25,034 nucleotides of DNA from an uncultured Oscillospiraceae bacterium. GTDB lineage: Bacteria > Bacillota > Clostridia > Oscillospirales > Oscillospiraceae. Below the pieces are notes generated by a model. It searched no databases and was not told the origin of the DNA. It saw only the letters and a program-made list of their open reading frames with translations. The translations under genes were made by a program, and so were the position numbers. Where the stretch lies: positions 1-25,034 of the forward strand of contig CAKTRJ010000033.1 of the NCBI GenBank assembly GCA_934597345.1. Direction: 5' to 3'. Below are positions 5,212 through 13,454 of this stretch, in pieces. The stretch's first letter is position 1. The number at the start of each line of letters is the position of its first letter.

Positions 5212-6954
5212 TTACTTTTTGAAGCTGTCCTTCAAAGACACGCTGCGGTTGAACACCAGATGCTCCGCCGTAGAGTCCCGGTTATCCAGGCAGAAATAGC
5301 CCACCCGCATGAACTGGAACGTGGGTGCGTTGACGCCGGTGCGGTTCTCCTGCTTGTCGAACTCCGCCGCCACCTTGCGCATCTCCGGCTCCACCTTGCA
5401 GCCGGTCAGCACCGTCAGGCTGCCGGGGTTCAGGCAGTCCAGGAAGTCCTTATCGGGGCCGTCCGGCGTGGCGTCGGAGAACAGATTGTCGTACAGGCGC
5501 ACCTCGGCGTCCATGCAGTTCTCCGCGTCCACCCAGTGGAGGGTGGCGCCCTTCACCTTGCGGCCGTCGGCAGGATCGCCGCCGCGGGAGTCGGGATCGT
5601 ACTCGCACAGCACCTCGGTGACATTGCCGTTTTCATCCTTCACGCAGCCGGTGCACTTCACCAGATACGCGCCCTTCAGGCGGCACTCAAGGCCGTCGGG
5701 GGTCAGGCGCTTGTACTTGGGCACGGGAACCTCCATAAAGTCGTCCGCCTCGATCCACAAGTGACGGGAGAAGGTGATCTCATGGGTGCCCTGGGTGGGA
5801 TCGGTGGGGTTGTTCTCCACGGTGACCGTCTCGCTCTTGCCCTCGGGATAGTTGGTGACCGTCAGCTTCACCGGACGCAGCACCGCCATAGTACGCTCGG
5901 CGGTGGCGTTGAGATCCTCACGGAGACAGTGCTCCAGAAAACCGTACTCAATGACATTAGGGGACTTGGCCACACCGATGCGCTCACAGAAATTGCGGAT
6001 GGCGGCAGCGGTGTAGCCCCGGCGGCGCAGGCCGCACAGCGTGGGCATACGGGGATCGTCCCAGCCAGAGACATAGTGTTCCTCCACCAGCTTGCGCAGC
6101 TTCCGCTTGGACATGACGGTGTGGTCGATGCCCAGACGGGCAAACTCGATCTGCCGGGGATGGGCGGGCAGCTCACAGTGCTCGATGACCCAGTTGTACA
6201 GAGGACGGTGTGCCTCAAACTCCAAAGAGCACAGGCTGTGGGTGATGCCCTCCAGGGCATCCTGGATGGGGTGGGCAAAATCGTACATGGGATAGATGCA
6301 CCACTTGGTGCCCTGCCGATGGTGGCTCATGTGGTTGATGCGATAGATGACGGGATCGCGCATGTTGAAATTACCGCTGGCCAGATCGATCTTGGCCCGC
6401 AGAGTCATGGCGCCGTTGGGGAACTCGCCGGCGCGCATACGGGCGAACAGGTCAAGGCTCTCCTCCATAGGGCGGTCACGATAAGGGGATACGGCAGGGA
6501 TGCCGATGTCGCCGCGGTTGGCCTTGAATTCCTCGGGGGTCAGTTGGCACACATAAGCCAGCCCCTTCTTGATCAGCAGCACCGCCTGGCGGTAGTCCTC
6601 TTCAAAATAGTCGCTGCCGTAGAAGAAGCGGTCGCCCCAGTCAAAGCCTAGCCAGTGGATGTCCTGCTTGATGGCCTCCACGAACTCCTCGTCCTCTTTG
6701 GTGGGGTTGGTGTCGTCCATACGGAGGTTGCACAGGCCGTTGTACTTTTCGGCGGTGCCGAAATCGATGGTCAGGGCCTTGCAGTGGCCGATGTGCAGAT
6801 AGCCGTTAGGCTCCGGCGGGAAACGGGTGTGGACGGTCATTCCCTGGAACTGACCACCCTCTGCGATGTCCTCGTCGATAAAGTTCAGAATAAAGTTTTT
6901 GCTCTCCGCTACCTCTTCGGTCTCAGGGGTATTGGTCTTTCTTTCCTCGGTCAT
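5212..6954 (-). CDS. glnS: Glutaminyl-tRNA synthetase (580 aa)
   Basis: This cytoplasmic class I enzyme charges tRNA-Gln directly with glutamine. AAGGAG is 9 bases before the ATG. The class I signature is PPEPNGYLHIGHCKA (HIGH at 54-57). The GlnRS-type RMDDTNPTKE follows, and the KMSKS loop is VMSKRKL (281-285). The order and spacing match bacterial GlnRS, about 550-580 residues, with the two beta-barrel anticodon-binding domains filling about 345-560. The LYDNLFSDATPDG and DSTAEHLVFNRSVSLKD segments are characteristic, and distinguish it from GluRS. Many Firmicutes lack glnS and use GatCAB amidation, so its presence implies the direct route, a gene class thought to spread by horizontal transfer. 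It has its own promoter. Confidence 0.97.
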   Translation of the reverse strand: MTEERKTNTPETEEVAESKNFILNFIDEDIAEGGQFQGMTVHTRFPPEPNGYLHIGHCKALTIDFGTAEKYNGLCNLRMDDTNPTKEDEEFVEAIKQDIHWLGFDWGDRFFYGSDYFEEDYRQAVLLIKKGLAYVCQLTPEEFKANRGDIGIPAVSPYRDRPMEESLDLFARMRAGEFPNGAMTLRAKIDLASGNFNMRDPVIYRINHMSHHRQGTKWCIYPMYDFAHPIQDALEGITHSLCSLEFEAHRPLYNWVIEHCELPAHPRQIEFARLGIDHTVMSKRKLRKLVEEHYVSGWDDPRMPTLCGLRRRGYTAAAIRNFCERIGVAKSPNVIEYGFLEHCLREDLNATAERTMAVLRPVKLTVTNYPEGKSETVTVENNPTDPTQGTHEITFSRHLWIEADDFMEVPVPKYKRLTPDGLECRLKGAYLVKCTGCVKDENGNVTEVLCEYDPDSRGGDPADGRKVKGATLHWVDAENCMDAEVRLYDNLFSDATPDGPDKDFLDCLNPGSLTVLTGCKVEPEMRKVAAEFDKQENRTGVNAPTFQFMRVGYFCLDNRDSTAEHLVFNRSVSLKDSFKK

Positions 6955-7004
6955 TGTCTCACACTCCTTATAAGTCGTAGTCTATGGCGAAAAGCCAGAA
7001 TAAT

Positions 7005-7033
7005 ATTATACTCGCTCCCTGTCGGGATTGCAA
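7005..7033 (-). promoter_or_regulatory. Promoter of glnS
   Basis: On the minus strand TTGCAA (complement of 7028-7033) and a perfect TATAAT (complement of 7005-7010) have a 17-base spacer. They sit about 50 bases before the glnS ATG. No T-box leader is evident in the short 5' region. Confidence 0.7.
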
Positions 7034-7060
7034 TAGTTTTGCCGCGCCGCCAGCGCATTT

Positions 7061-7636
7061 TTACAGCGCGTCGAACTCCTCACGGCTCAAAAGCAGGTTC
7101 AGAGCGTCCAGCAGGCCCGCGGTGGTCAGATGCTCCGGCAATTGCAGCGTCTGTATCAGCTCAGCACGGTGCGCCGCGCTGCCGGGGCCGATGAGGCCCT
7201 TGTCCATCAGATCGGCGCGGGTGATGCCCGCGCTCTGCTTCATGCGCTCCTCCCCCTCGAAGGTGGCGCCGCAGTTCCGCAGGGCTTGCAGCAGCACGTC
7301 GGGAGACATACCCTCCACGCCCAGCTTGCCCTCCTTGCCGCCCTTGCGCTTGCGGCGCTCCTTGCCCATCACATCGGGGACATACGCCTGCTTCACCTGC
7401 TCCGGCGGCAGCGCCCCCTTGAGATGATTGCGGATCACGAAGCCCGCGCCGTCGGGGTCGGTCAGCAGTATCATGCCCCGCTTCTCCGCCAGGCGGCGGA
7501 AATAGGCCAGCTTCCCCTTATCGCGGAACACGCCGAAGCCTTCGGTGGTCAGGATCACCGCGTCCACCACCTGAGACAGGGCGTTTTTGTCGTAGCGGCC
7601 CTCCACGATGATGGCCTCACGGATGCGGGGCTTCAC
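7061..7636 (-). CDS. rnmV: Ribonuclease M5, Toprim domain (191 aa, GTG start)
   Basis: This enzyme matures 5S rRNA in low-GC Gram-positives by cutting both strands of the precursor stem, working with ribosomal protein L18. The Toprim domain occupies about residues 1-120. It has the catalytic Glu in AIIVEGRYDKNAL and the acidic pair in LLTDPDGAGFVIR. The basic loop GKERRKRKGGKEGKLGVEGM follows, and a C-terminal domain ends at 191 residues, the family's usual size. No ATG fits. A GTG at 7634-7636 overlaps the TGA of holA as GTGA, placing the start just before KPRIREAIIVEGRYD, so coupled translation is likely. The frame extends 61 codons further upstream, but that part is out-of-frame holA sequence. 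It is last in the comEC-holA-rnmV operon. Confidence 0.9.
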   Translation of the reverse strand: MKPRIREAIIVEGRYDKNALSQVVDAVILTTEGFGVFRDKGKLAYFRRLAEKRGMILLTDPDGAGFVIRNHLKGALPPEQVKQAYVPDVMGKERRKRKGGKEGKLGVEGMSPDVLLQALRNCGATFEGEERMKQSAGITRADLMDKGLIGPGSAAHRAELIQTLQLPEHLTTAGLLDALNLLLSREEFDAL

Positions 7637-8664
7637 CGCGCACCTGCCAATTCCATCAGGAACAGCTTCAGTTCCGCCTCGCTGTCCATGCCCCGCTCGC
7701 TCTTCATGCGGCGATCCAGCCTCTGGCAGCGCTTCACGGCGGTGCTGCACCACTCGTGATCCACCTTTCTGGCGGCCTGCATCAGCAGCTTGGCAGGATA
7801 GTCGCTGCTCATGCCCCACAGCTGCTTCAGCCAGAAGCGGTCCTTCCCCGTATCCAGCGCCATGCGGGCGGTATACAGCCGCCGCAGCTCCTTCCCCACC
7901 GCCGCCAGAATGACGATAGGCTCCGTCTGCATCCGCAGCAGGTCCGACAGCACCCGCGCCGCGTCGTCATACTTCCCGGCGGTGATGCAGTTGGTCATGT
8001 CGAACACGCGGGCGTCCAGTATGGGGTCAGCCACTGCGTTGATATCGTCGATGGTGACGCGCTCCTGCTTGGCGTAGGCGGCGATCTTTTCGATCTCCGG
8101 CACCAGCTCCGTCATCAGCGTGCCGCAGGTGAACAGCAGATGGTCGGCTGTGGTGGGGTCGATGTCGTGGCCCAGCGCCGTGAACCGGCGGCGCAGCCAG
8201 TTGACCAGCTGCGCCCGCTCCTGCTGGGCGAACTCCACCACGCAGACATGCTTGTCCAGCGCGGCGCACAGCTTCTTCATCTTGCCGTCCCGCTTATATT
8301 CCAGCGTATCATAAAGGAAGATCAGCGTGCAGTACTCCGGGAAGTCCTCCAGCAGCGCGATCAGGGCATTGCGCTGACCCTCGTCCAGCTTGAAGATATC
8401 CATGTCCTCCACCGTCACCAGCGTGTGCTGGGCCATCATGGGCATGGCCTCCACCGCCTCGGTCAGCGCCTGCACCGTCAAGCCTTTGCCATTAAGATGG
8501 TGGTCGTTGAACTCCTCAAAGCCCGCCGGGATCAGCAGCTGGCGCACCTGCTGCAGATAGCGGCTGCGGAGATACGTCTCCTCGCCGTGGAAGATATACA
8601 CATTTTGCAGCTGCTCCGCCTTCAGATCGGCCTTCAGCTGGGTAAAACCTTTATTCTCCGCCAT
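7633..8664 (-). CDS. holA: DNA polymerase III subunit delta (343 aa)
   Basis: This subunit of the clamp-loader complex opens the beta sliding clamp during replication. AAGGAG is 6 bases before the ATG at 8664 (MAENKGFTQLKADLK). An in-frame ATG at 8745 would extend into comEC and is rejected. The N-terminal signature NVYIFHGEETYLRSRYLQQV is the typical delta opening (F-x-G-x-E). A degenerate AAA+ fold follows (about 1-210), with SLTVEDMDIFKLDE-type residues. The alpha-helical collar ends the chain, with GKELRRLYTARMALDTGKDRFWLKQLWG. Length agrees with the family (about 330-345). The start overlaps the end of comEC by 14 bases and the stop overlaps rnmV by 4, so the three genes are one translationally coupled unit. 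Confidence 0.93.
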   Translation of the reverse strand: MAENKGFTQLKADLKAEQLQNVYIFHGEETYLRSRYLQQVRQLLIPAGFEEFNDHHLNGKGLTVQALTEAVEAMPMMAQHTLVTVEDMDIFKLDEGQRNALIALLEDFPEYCTLIFLYDTLEYKRDGKMKKLCAALDKHVCVVEFAQQERAQLVNWLRRRFTALGHDIDPTTADHLLFTCGTLMTELVPEIEKIAAYAKQERVTIDDINAVADPILDARVFDMTNCITAGKYDDAARVLSDLLRMQTEPIVILAAVGKELRRLYTARMALDTGKDRFWLKQLWGMSSDYPAKLLMQAARKVDHEWCSTAVKRCQRLDRRMKSERGMDSEAELKLFLMELAGAR

Positions 8665-10939
8665 GTTCTTCTCCTTCGTGAATGGTGATGCTGCCCTCGG
8701 TATTGGTGCAGCGTACCGCCGCGCCGATGCGCTCCAGCCGCTCAATGGTCTCCGGCGCGGGATGGCCGTAGCTGTTGTCGCCCACGCTGATGACAGCGAT
8801 CTCCGGCTTTATCGCCGCCAGAAACGCCTCGTCCGAGCTGTATTTGGAGCCGTGGTGACCCACCACCAGTATCTCAATATCCGGAATGGGGTACTTTTTC
8901 AGCAGCGCCCGCTCCGTGTCGCCCTTCATGTCGCCGGTGATAAGCACGTCGAAATCGTTGGCGCTGCCCAGCACGGACAGACCCTGCTCGTTGATGTCGC
9001 CCTCGCCCACCGGCGGATAGAGGGTCACCATGACATCGCCTACCGCCACCAGTGTGGTACGCCGAACCCACTCCACGGTGATGCCGTACCGGTCCGCCAG
9101 CTCCAGCAGCCGCTCCCGGACACCGTATTCATCCTCCATGTCCGGCAGGTACAGGGTATCCACCTTCAGGCGGCTCAGCAGCGTATAGAGGCCATTGGTG
9201 TGGTCGGCGTGGAAATGGGTGACCGCCACCGCCTTCAGATGGGAAAAGCCCATGGAGGCCAGCGCGTCCGCCGCCACAGCGCCCGCGTCCACATAGCTGT
9301 TGGAGCTGCCGCAGTCCACCAGCATCGCCTGTCCATCGGAGTACAGCGCCACGCTCTCGCCCTGTCCCACGTCCAGCACTGTCACGTTCATGTTACCGCT
9401 GCGGTAAACAAGGGTATTGCCCCAGATGGTCAGCGCCAGCAGCAGAACACATGCCGCCGCGGCAAACAGGTACTTCCGCTTGCGCCAGCGCTTCACCGCC
9501 GCACACAGGCCGAAGCCCATATAGGCGGCCGCCAGCCAGATGCGCAGATAGAGGTTATCGAAATAGACCGCGTGATACCGCCAGCGGGTCAGGACATAGG
9601 CGATCCACAGTACCAGCCGGATCAGGCCGTAAGATATCCAGCCCAGCGCCTTTGCCAGCGGAAGCCACGCAAAGCCCGTCAGCACCGTAACAAAGGACGC
9701 CATAAAGGCATAGCCCGCCAGAGGCACCGCCAGCAGGCTGGCCAGCGGCGACACCAGAGACAGTGTGTTGAAATAATAGGCCACCAGCGGCACGGTACAG
9801 ATCATGGCGCTCAGCGATACCGCCAGATTGGCGCAGCCAAAGGAGAGCACCCGTCGGATATGCTTGTTATCGCCCTGATACCAGTCGTAAAACAGGTGGT
9901 ACAGCCGTCCCGACAGCAGCACGATACCGAAGGTGGCGGCAAAGCTCAGCTGTAAGCTGACGGACGCGGCGGCAAAGGGGTTGGGCAGCAAAATCGCCAG
10001 CAGCGCCGCGCCCAGACTGGTCAGGGGATCGCCGTCCCGCCGGAACAGCGGCGCCAGCAGCAGAAAGCCCTGCATGACGCAGGCACGCACCACTGACGGC
10101 GTCATGCCCACCATGCACATATAGAACACCAGCACACCGATGGTCACGCCGCAGAACAACCGCTGCCTGTGGCGAGGCAGCAGCAGCGCCAGCAGTGTCA
10201 CCAGAAAGGCGCAGTGCAGCCCTGAGACCGCAAACAGGTGGGCCAGTCCCGCGCCCCGCATGATGGTATAATCCTCGTCGGAAATATCGTATTTGTCGCC
10301 GGTCAGTTCGGCGGTCACAAAGGCGGCTGTCCGCTCGTCCGGCCAGATGGCCCGTATTTTCTCCTGAAAGGCCCGGTTCATCCGGGCGGGCCACCACCGG
10401 ACGCTGTCCGCCGTGCCGTCCGCCACGGAAAACGCACCCTTCTGATACAGCAGGGCGTAGACGCCCCGGGAGGTGAAGGTGGTCAGCCGCGTCTCCCGGA
10501 TATGGGCGGCGTCGTTCCATCTGGCCGTACCGGACACCGTATTGCCCGGCCGCAGCTCCAGCAGCGACGCGTCGCCGTACAGGATGGCCTTCCGCAGCAG
10601 CGAGCCGTCCAGCCGTACCGTCACCCGCGCACCGTAATCGGTCTCCATGGCGTAGTCGCAGACCACACCGGTGAAGGGCAGTTCCTGCCCGCACTTATCC
10701 AGCACCGGCTGCTGCACCAGCGCCTGATAGCCGGTGAAATACGCCAGCGCCGCAGCGGCGGAGACCGCCAGCAGCGCCATGCGGCTCCACAGCTTCCCTT
10801 TCCTGCGCAGAAAAAACGCTATGACCGCCAGCACCAACAGGGCCGCCGCCGCATAGAGGTACCAGCCGGTCTCCTCCATCAGCGCCGCCGTCAGAAAGGC
10901 CGCAGCGAAGGAGAAGGCCGTCATAGCCAGAACGCGCAT
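8651..10939 (-). CDS. comEC: ComEC/Rec2 DNA uptake channel with C-terminal metallo-hydrolase domain (762 aa)
   Basis: This membrane protein is predicted to carry single-stranded DNA across the cytoplasmic membrane during natural transformation. A GGGGAGAGG site precedes the ATG. Two to three N-terminal helices (1-70) precede a DUF4131-like beta region (about 75-190). The Competence domain (about 205-480, roughly eight helices) holds the signature GLAHLFAVSGLHCAFL (231-246). The C-terminal metallo-beta-lactamase domain (515-755) starts with TVLDVGQGES and has HFHADH (575-580), LITGD (666-670) and GHHGS (694-698), so the nuclease-like site looks intact. At 762 residues it is full length. It heads the comEC-holA-rnmV operon. 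No other competence gene is in the window, so transformability is unproven. Confidence 0.95.
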   Translation of the reverse strand: MRVLAMTAFSFAAAFLTAALMEETGWYLYAAAALLVLAVIAFFLRRKGKLWSRMALLAVSAAAALAYFTGYQALVQQPVLDKCGQELPFTGVVCDYAMETDYGARVTVRLDGSLLRKAILYGDASLLELRPGNTVSGTARWNDAAHIRETRLTTFTSRGVYALLYQKGAFSVADGTADSVRWWPARMNRAFQEKIRAIWPDERTAAFVTAELTGDKYDISDEDYTIMRGAGLAHLFAVSGLHCAFLVTLLALLLPRHRQRLFCGVTIGVLVFYMCMVGMTPSVVRACVMQGFLLLAPLFRRDGDPLTSLGAALLAILLPNPFAAASVSLQLSFAATFGIVLLSGRLYHLFYDWYQGDNKHIRRVLSFGCANLAVSLSAMICTVPLVAYYFNTLSLVSPLASLLAVPLAGYAFMASFVTVLTGFAWLPLAKALGWISYGLIRLVLWIAYVLTRWRYHAVYFDNLYLRIWLAAAYMGFGLCAAVKRWRKRKYLFAAAACVLLLALTIWGNTLVYRSGNMNVTVLDVGQGESVALYSDGQAMLVDCGSSNSYVDAGAVAADALASMGFSHLKAVAVTHFHADHTNGLYTLLSRLKVDTLYLPDMEDEYGVRERLLELADRYGITVEWVRRTTLVAVGDVMVTLYPPVGEGDINEQGLSVLGSANDFDVLITGDMKGDTERALLKKYPIPDIEILVVGHHGSKYSSDEAFLAAIKPEIAVISVGDNSYGHPAPETIERLERIGAAVRCTNTEGSITIHEGEEHGGE

Positions 10940-10975
10940 ATACCTCTCCCCTTCCCCGCTGTGTTGAACTGATTT

Positions 10976-11004
10976 ATTATACCAAATTCCGCCTGCATGG
11001 GCAA
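10976..11004 (-). promoter_or_regulatory. Promoter of the comEC-holA-rnmV operon
   Basis: On the minus strand TTGCCC (complement of 10999-11004) and a perfect TATAAT (complement of 10976-10981) are 17 bases apart. The -35 box lies immediately after the terminator of the upstream transport operon. Confidence 0.7.
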
Positions 11005-11005
11005 C

Positions 11006-11035
11006 AAAAATCCCGCCCGGTTGGGCGGGATTTTT
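11006..11035. terminator. Terminator of the pot operon and thioesterase gene
   Basis: AAAAATCCCGCCC (11006-11018) is perfectly complementary to GGGCGGGATTTTT (11023-11035) across the loop GGTT. With A/T tracts on both sides it would stop transcription in either direction. It lies 11 bases after the thioesterase stop. Confidence 0.92.
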
Positions 11036-11046
11036 CGGAAAGCGTC

Positions 11047-11448
11047 TTATTTGACCCGGGCCAGCTTGTCATTGCACTTCTGCAAAAAGCGGGCGTTGTC
11101 AATGACGGCGCGGGTGTGAGTGCCCTCGCCGATCAGGCCCTCCTCGTCGGAGGCCGTCACCTTGAAGGTGATCATCTTGCCGTTGGCGCTGACGCCGGTG
11201 ACCTCGGCGGTGGCGGACACCTTCATGCCCACGGGGGTGGGGGCCAGATGGCTGGAGCTGATCTCCACGCCCACGGTACCCTTGCCCTCCGGCAGCTCGT
11301 TCTGCACGCACCACATGGCGGCACACTCCATCAGGCCCATCATATAGGGGGTGCCGAATACCTCCAGCCCGCCGGAGCCTACGGCCTTGGCGGTCATATC
11401 GGGGGTCACGGTCTTTTCCACGGTATAGGTCATGCCGATCTCGATCAT
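11047..11448 (-). CDS. FlK-like hotdog-fold thioesterase (133 aa)
   Basis: This is a predicted cytoplasmic acyl-CoA thioesterase of the hotdog fold, closest by pattern to fluoroacetyl-CoA thioesterase FlK. The start at 11448 is set by GGAGG (complement of 11457-11461), 8 bases upstream. The putative active residues are Thr33 (GTPYMM), Glu41 (LMECAA) and His67 (SSSHLAPTPVG). The T-E and E-H distances (8 and 26) equal those of Thr42, Glu50 and His76 in FlK. Beta strands fill the remainder (GMKVSATAEVTGVSANGKMITFKVTASDEEGLIGEGTH). It begins only 14 bases after the potCD stop and shares its terminator, so it is cotranscribed with the polyamine transporter. The true substrate is unknown; many FlK-like proteins act on other acyl-CoAs. 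Confidence 0.85.
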   Translation of the reverse strand: MIEIGMTYTVEKTVTPDMTAKAVGSGGLEVFGTPYMMGLMECAAMWCVQNELPEGKGTVGVEISSSHLAPTPVGMKVSATAEVTGVSANGKMITFKVTASDEEGLIGEGTHTRAVIDNARFLQKCNDKLARVK

Positions 11449-11462
11449 GTTGAAAACCTCCA

Positions 11463-13454
11463 TTAGATTCCTAACCTTGTCCAAAGGTCGTTATAGAACT
11501 TCAGCGTATCCTGAGGCAGGTTGATGTACAACTCACAGCGGTCCAGCACCTCAGGGGGTGCGGCCATAATGCTGTAGATCTCCTCGTCCAGCGGCTCCTC
11601 GTACTCCTCCTCATAGTAGGCGGGGTACTCCGCCAGCGCCTCGGCGTTGGGGGAAGCGTACCAGATGTAGTCCATGTTGGCCAGATTGGATTCGGTGCTG
11701 GCGATGAAATTGATCCACTCCATGGCCTCGGCGGTGTGCTGGCTGGATTTCAGCACGCACATGGCGTCCACGAACCAGTTGCTGCCTTCCTCCGGCACCA
11801 CAAAGGCCAGATCCTCGTTGTTCTCCAGCATGGTCAGATAGTCGCCGGCGTAGTACATGGCGATGGCGGCGTTGCCGCCCTCCATCTTGCCGAAGATCTC
11901 GTCCATGACGAAGGCCTGATACACGCCCTTGTTCTTGGCGTCGTAAATCAGCTGGAAGGCCTCCTCCAACTGGCTCTCGTCGGTGGTGTTGATGTCATAG
12001 CCCAGGTAGCACAGGGCGGCCATCAGCGCGTCGCGGGAGTTGTTGATCATCAGCACCTGTCCGGCGTACTTCTCGTCGAACATAGCGCCCCAGCTGGTGA
12101 TGGGCTCGTCCACCATGGTGGTGTTGTAGATGATGCCCACGGTGCCCCAGGTGTAGGGAACGGTGTACTTGTTCTCCGGGTCGAAGCTGAGGGACTTGTA
12201 TTGGTCGTCGATGAGGTCGTAGTTGGGGATGGCGCTGTAATCCAGCTCCGCCAGCATGTCCTCCTCAATAAGCCGCCCGATCATATAGTCGGAGGGCACG
12301 ATCACGTCAAAGTCCGCGCCGCCCATCTTGATGAGGGAGTACAGGGCCTCGTTGCTCTCCGCCGTCTGATAATTGACGCGGATGCCGGTCTCCTCTTCAA
12401 ACTGGGTGATGAGATCCTCGTCGATGTACTCGCCCCAGGAGCAGACGTTCACCACGCGGTCAGACCGGGCGGCGGCGCCGGTGAAGATCAGCACCGCCAG
12501 CAGCACGCAGGCAAGGCCGCCCGCCGCGAGCTTCTTCCACAGGCCATTGCTCCGCTTTGGGGCGGGCGCGTTGGCCGCAGCGCCCTCACGGTGATGGTGG
12601 ACATGGTGCTGGGCGTGATTTTCCCGGATGTTGATGATGGCCAGCAGCAGGATCACCGTCACGAACAGCAGCGTGGAGATGGCGTTGATCTCCGGGCTGA
12701 CACGCTTCTTGGTCATGCCGTAGATGGTCATGGCCAGCGTGGAGGCGCTGGTGCCCGCGGTGAAGTAGCTGATGATAAAGTCGTCGATGGACATGGTGAA
12801 GGCCGTCAGCGCACCGGACACGATGCCGGGCTTGATCTCCGGAATGATGACCTTCCAGAAAGCCTGCATCCATGTGCAGCCCAGATCCTGGGCCGCGTCC
12901 ACCAGATTGCGGTCCATCTGCCGCAGCTTGGGCCCCACGGACAGGATCACATAGGGGATGTTGAAGCAGATGTGGGCGATCAGCAGCGTGCCGAAGCCCA
13001 TGGTCAGCCGCTCCGGCAGCACGACGGCGCTCTGCCAGCTGTTGACCCATCCGGCGAAGGCGCCCCAGCCGTTGAAGAACACCACGAACAGCAGACACAG
13101 GCTGACGCCGGTGACGATATCGGCGTTCATCATGGGGATGTTGTTGACGGCCATCAGGCTGTTCCGGGCCTTGCGGCGCATGCCGTAAAAGCCGATGGCG
13201 GCAAAGGTGCCCGCGATGGTGGCGATGACCGTGGCCAGCAGGGACACCAGCAGCGTGATATACACGCTGTGCATGATGAGCCGGTTCTGGAACAGCTGCT
13301 GATACCAGTGGAGGGAGAAGCCCTTCCACACGCTGGAGCTGTTTCCGGCGTTGAAGGAGAAAACGATCAGAATGATGATGGGGGCGTACAGGAACAGGCC
13401 CGTCAGGATCATCAGCAGGCGGTCGCCTACGGAGTTGGCTCTTCTCTGTCTCAT
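11463..13454 (-). CDS. potCD: Fused spermidine/putrescine ABC transporter permease and binding protein PotC-PotD (663 aa)
   Basis: One chain supplies the second permease and the solute receptor of a polyamine importer. Residues 1-277 form a PotC permease with six membrane helices and the EAA loop DAAQDLGCTWMQAFWKVIIPEIKPG (about 187-210), which docks to PotA. A charged linker (278-305) contains six His in nine residues (280-288). A further helix (about 308-326) acts as an anchor, and a PotD-type binding domain (333-663) begins VNVCSWGEYIDEDLITQFEEETG. No stop, frameshift or internal start with a site separates the halves, so this is a true fusion. Such fusions occur in some Firmicutes. The anchor replaces the usual lipoprotein signal. 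The start overlaps the potB stop as ATGA. Polyamine specificity is inferred from similarity. Confidence 0.93.
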   Translation of the reverse strand: MRQRRANSVGDRLLMILTGLFLYAPIIILIVFSFNAGNSSSVWKGFSLHWYQQLFQNRLIMHSVYITLLVSLLATVIATIAGTFAAIGFYGMRRKARNSLMAVNNIPMMNADIVTGVSLCLLFVVFFNGWGAFAGWVNSWQSAVVLPERLTMGFGTLLIAHICFNIPYVILSVGPKLRQMDRNLVDAAQDLGCTWMQAFWKVIIPEIKPGIVSGALTAFTMSIDDFIISYFTAGTSASTLAMTIYGMTKKRVSPEINAISTLLFVTVILLLAIINIRENHAQHHVHHHREGAAANAPAPKRSNGLWKKLAAGGLACVLLAVLIFTGAAARSDRVVNVCSWGEYIDEDLITQFEEETGIRVNYQTAESNEALYSLIKMGGADFDVIVPSDYMIGRLIEEDMLAELDYSAIPNYDLIDDQYKSLSFDPENKYTVPYTWGTVGIIYNTTMVDEPITSWGAMFDEKYAGQVLMINNSRDALMAALCYLGYDINTTDESQLEEAFQLIYDAKNKGVYQAFVMDEIFGKMEGGNAAIAMYYAGDYLTMLENNEDLAFVVPEEGSNWFVDAMCVLKSSQHTAEAMEWINFIASTESNLANMDYIWYASPNAEALAEYPAYYEEEYEEPLDEEIYSIMAAPPEVLDRCELYINLPQDTLKFYNDLWTRLGI

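Noticed and set aside
3650..5299. 549-codon plus-strand open frame opposite mscS, the UlaG-like gene and the metallochaperone
   Set aside because: It crosses three genuine genes and their intergenic hairpins and has low-complexity His/Arg/Gln composition, so it is a shadow frame.
5209..6651. 480-codon plus-strand open frame opposite glnS
   Set aside because: It is antisense to glnS, which has all catalytic motifs. The frame shows no recognisable protein features.
8663..9955. 430-codon plus-strand open frame opposite comEC
   Set aside because: It is the complement of a clear ComEC gene and has no initiation signals.
11463..13454. Sequencing error joining separate potC and potD genes
   Set aside because: The reading frame is continuous through a linker and a full anchor helix, with no lost stop, start or ribosome binding site at the junction, and PotD lacks a lipoprotein signal of its own.
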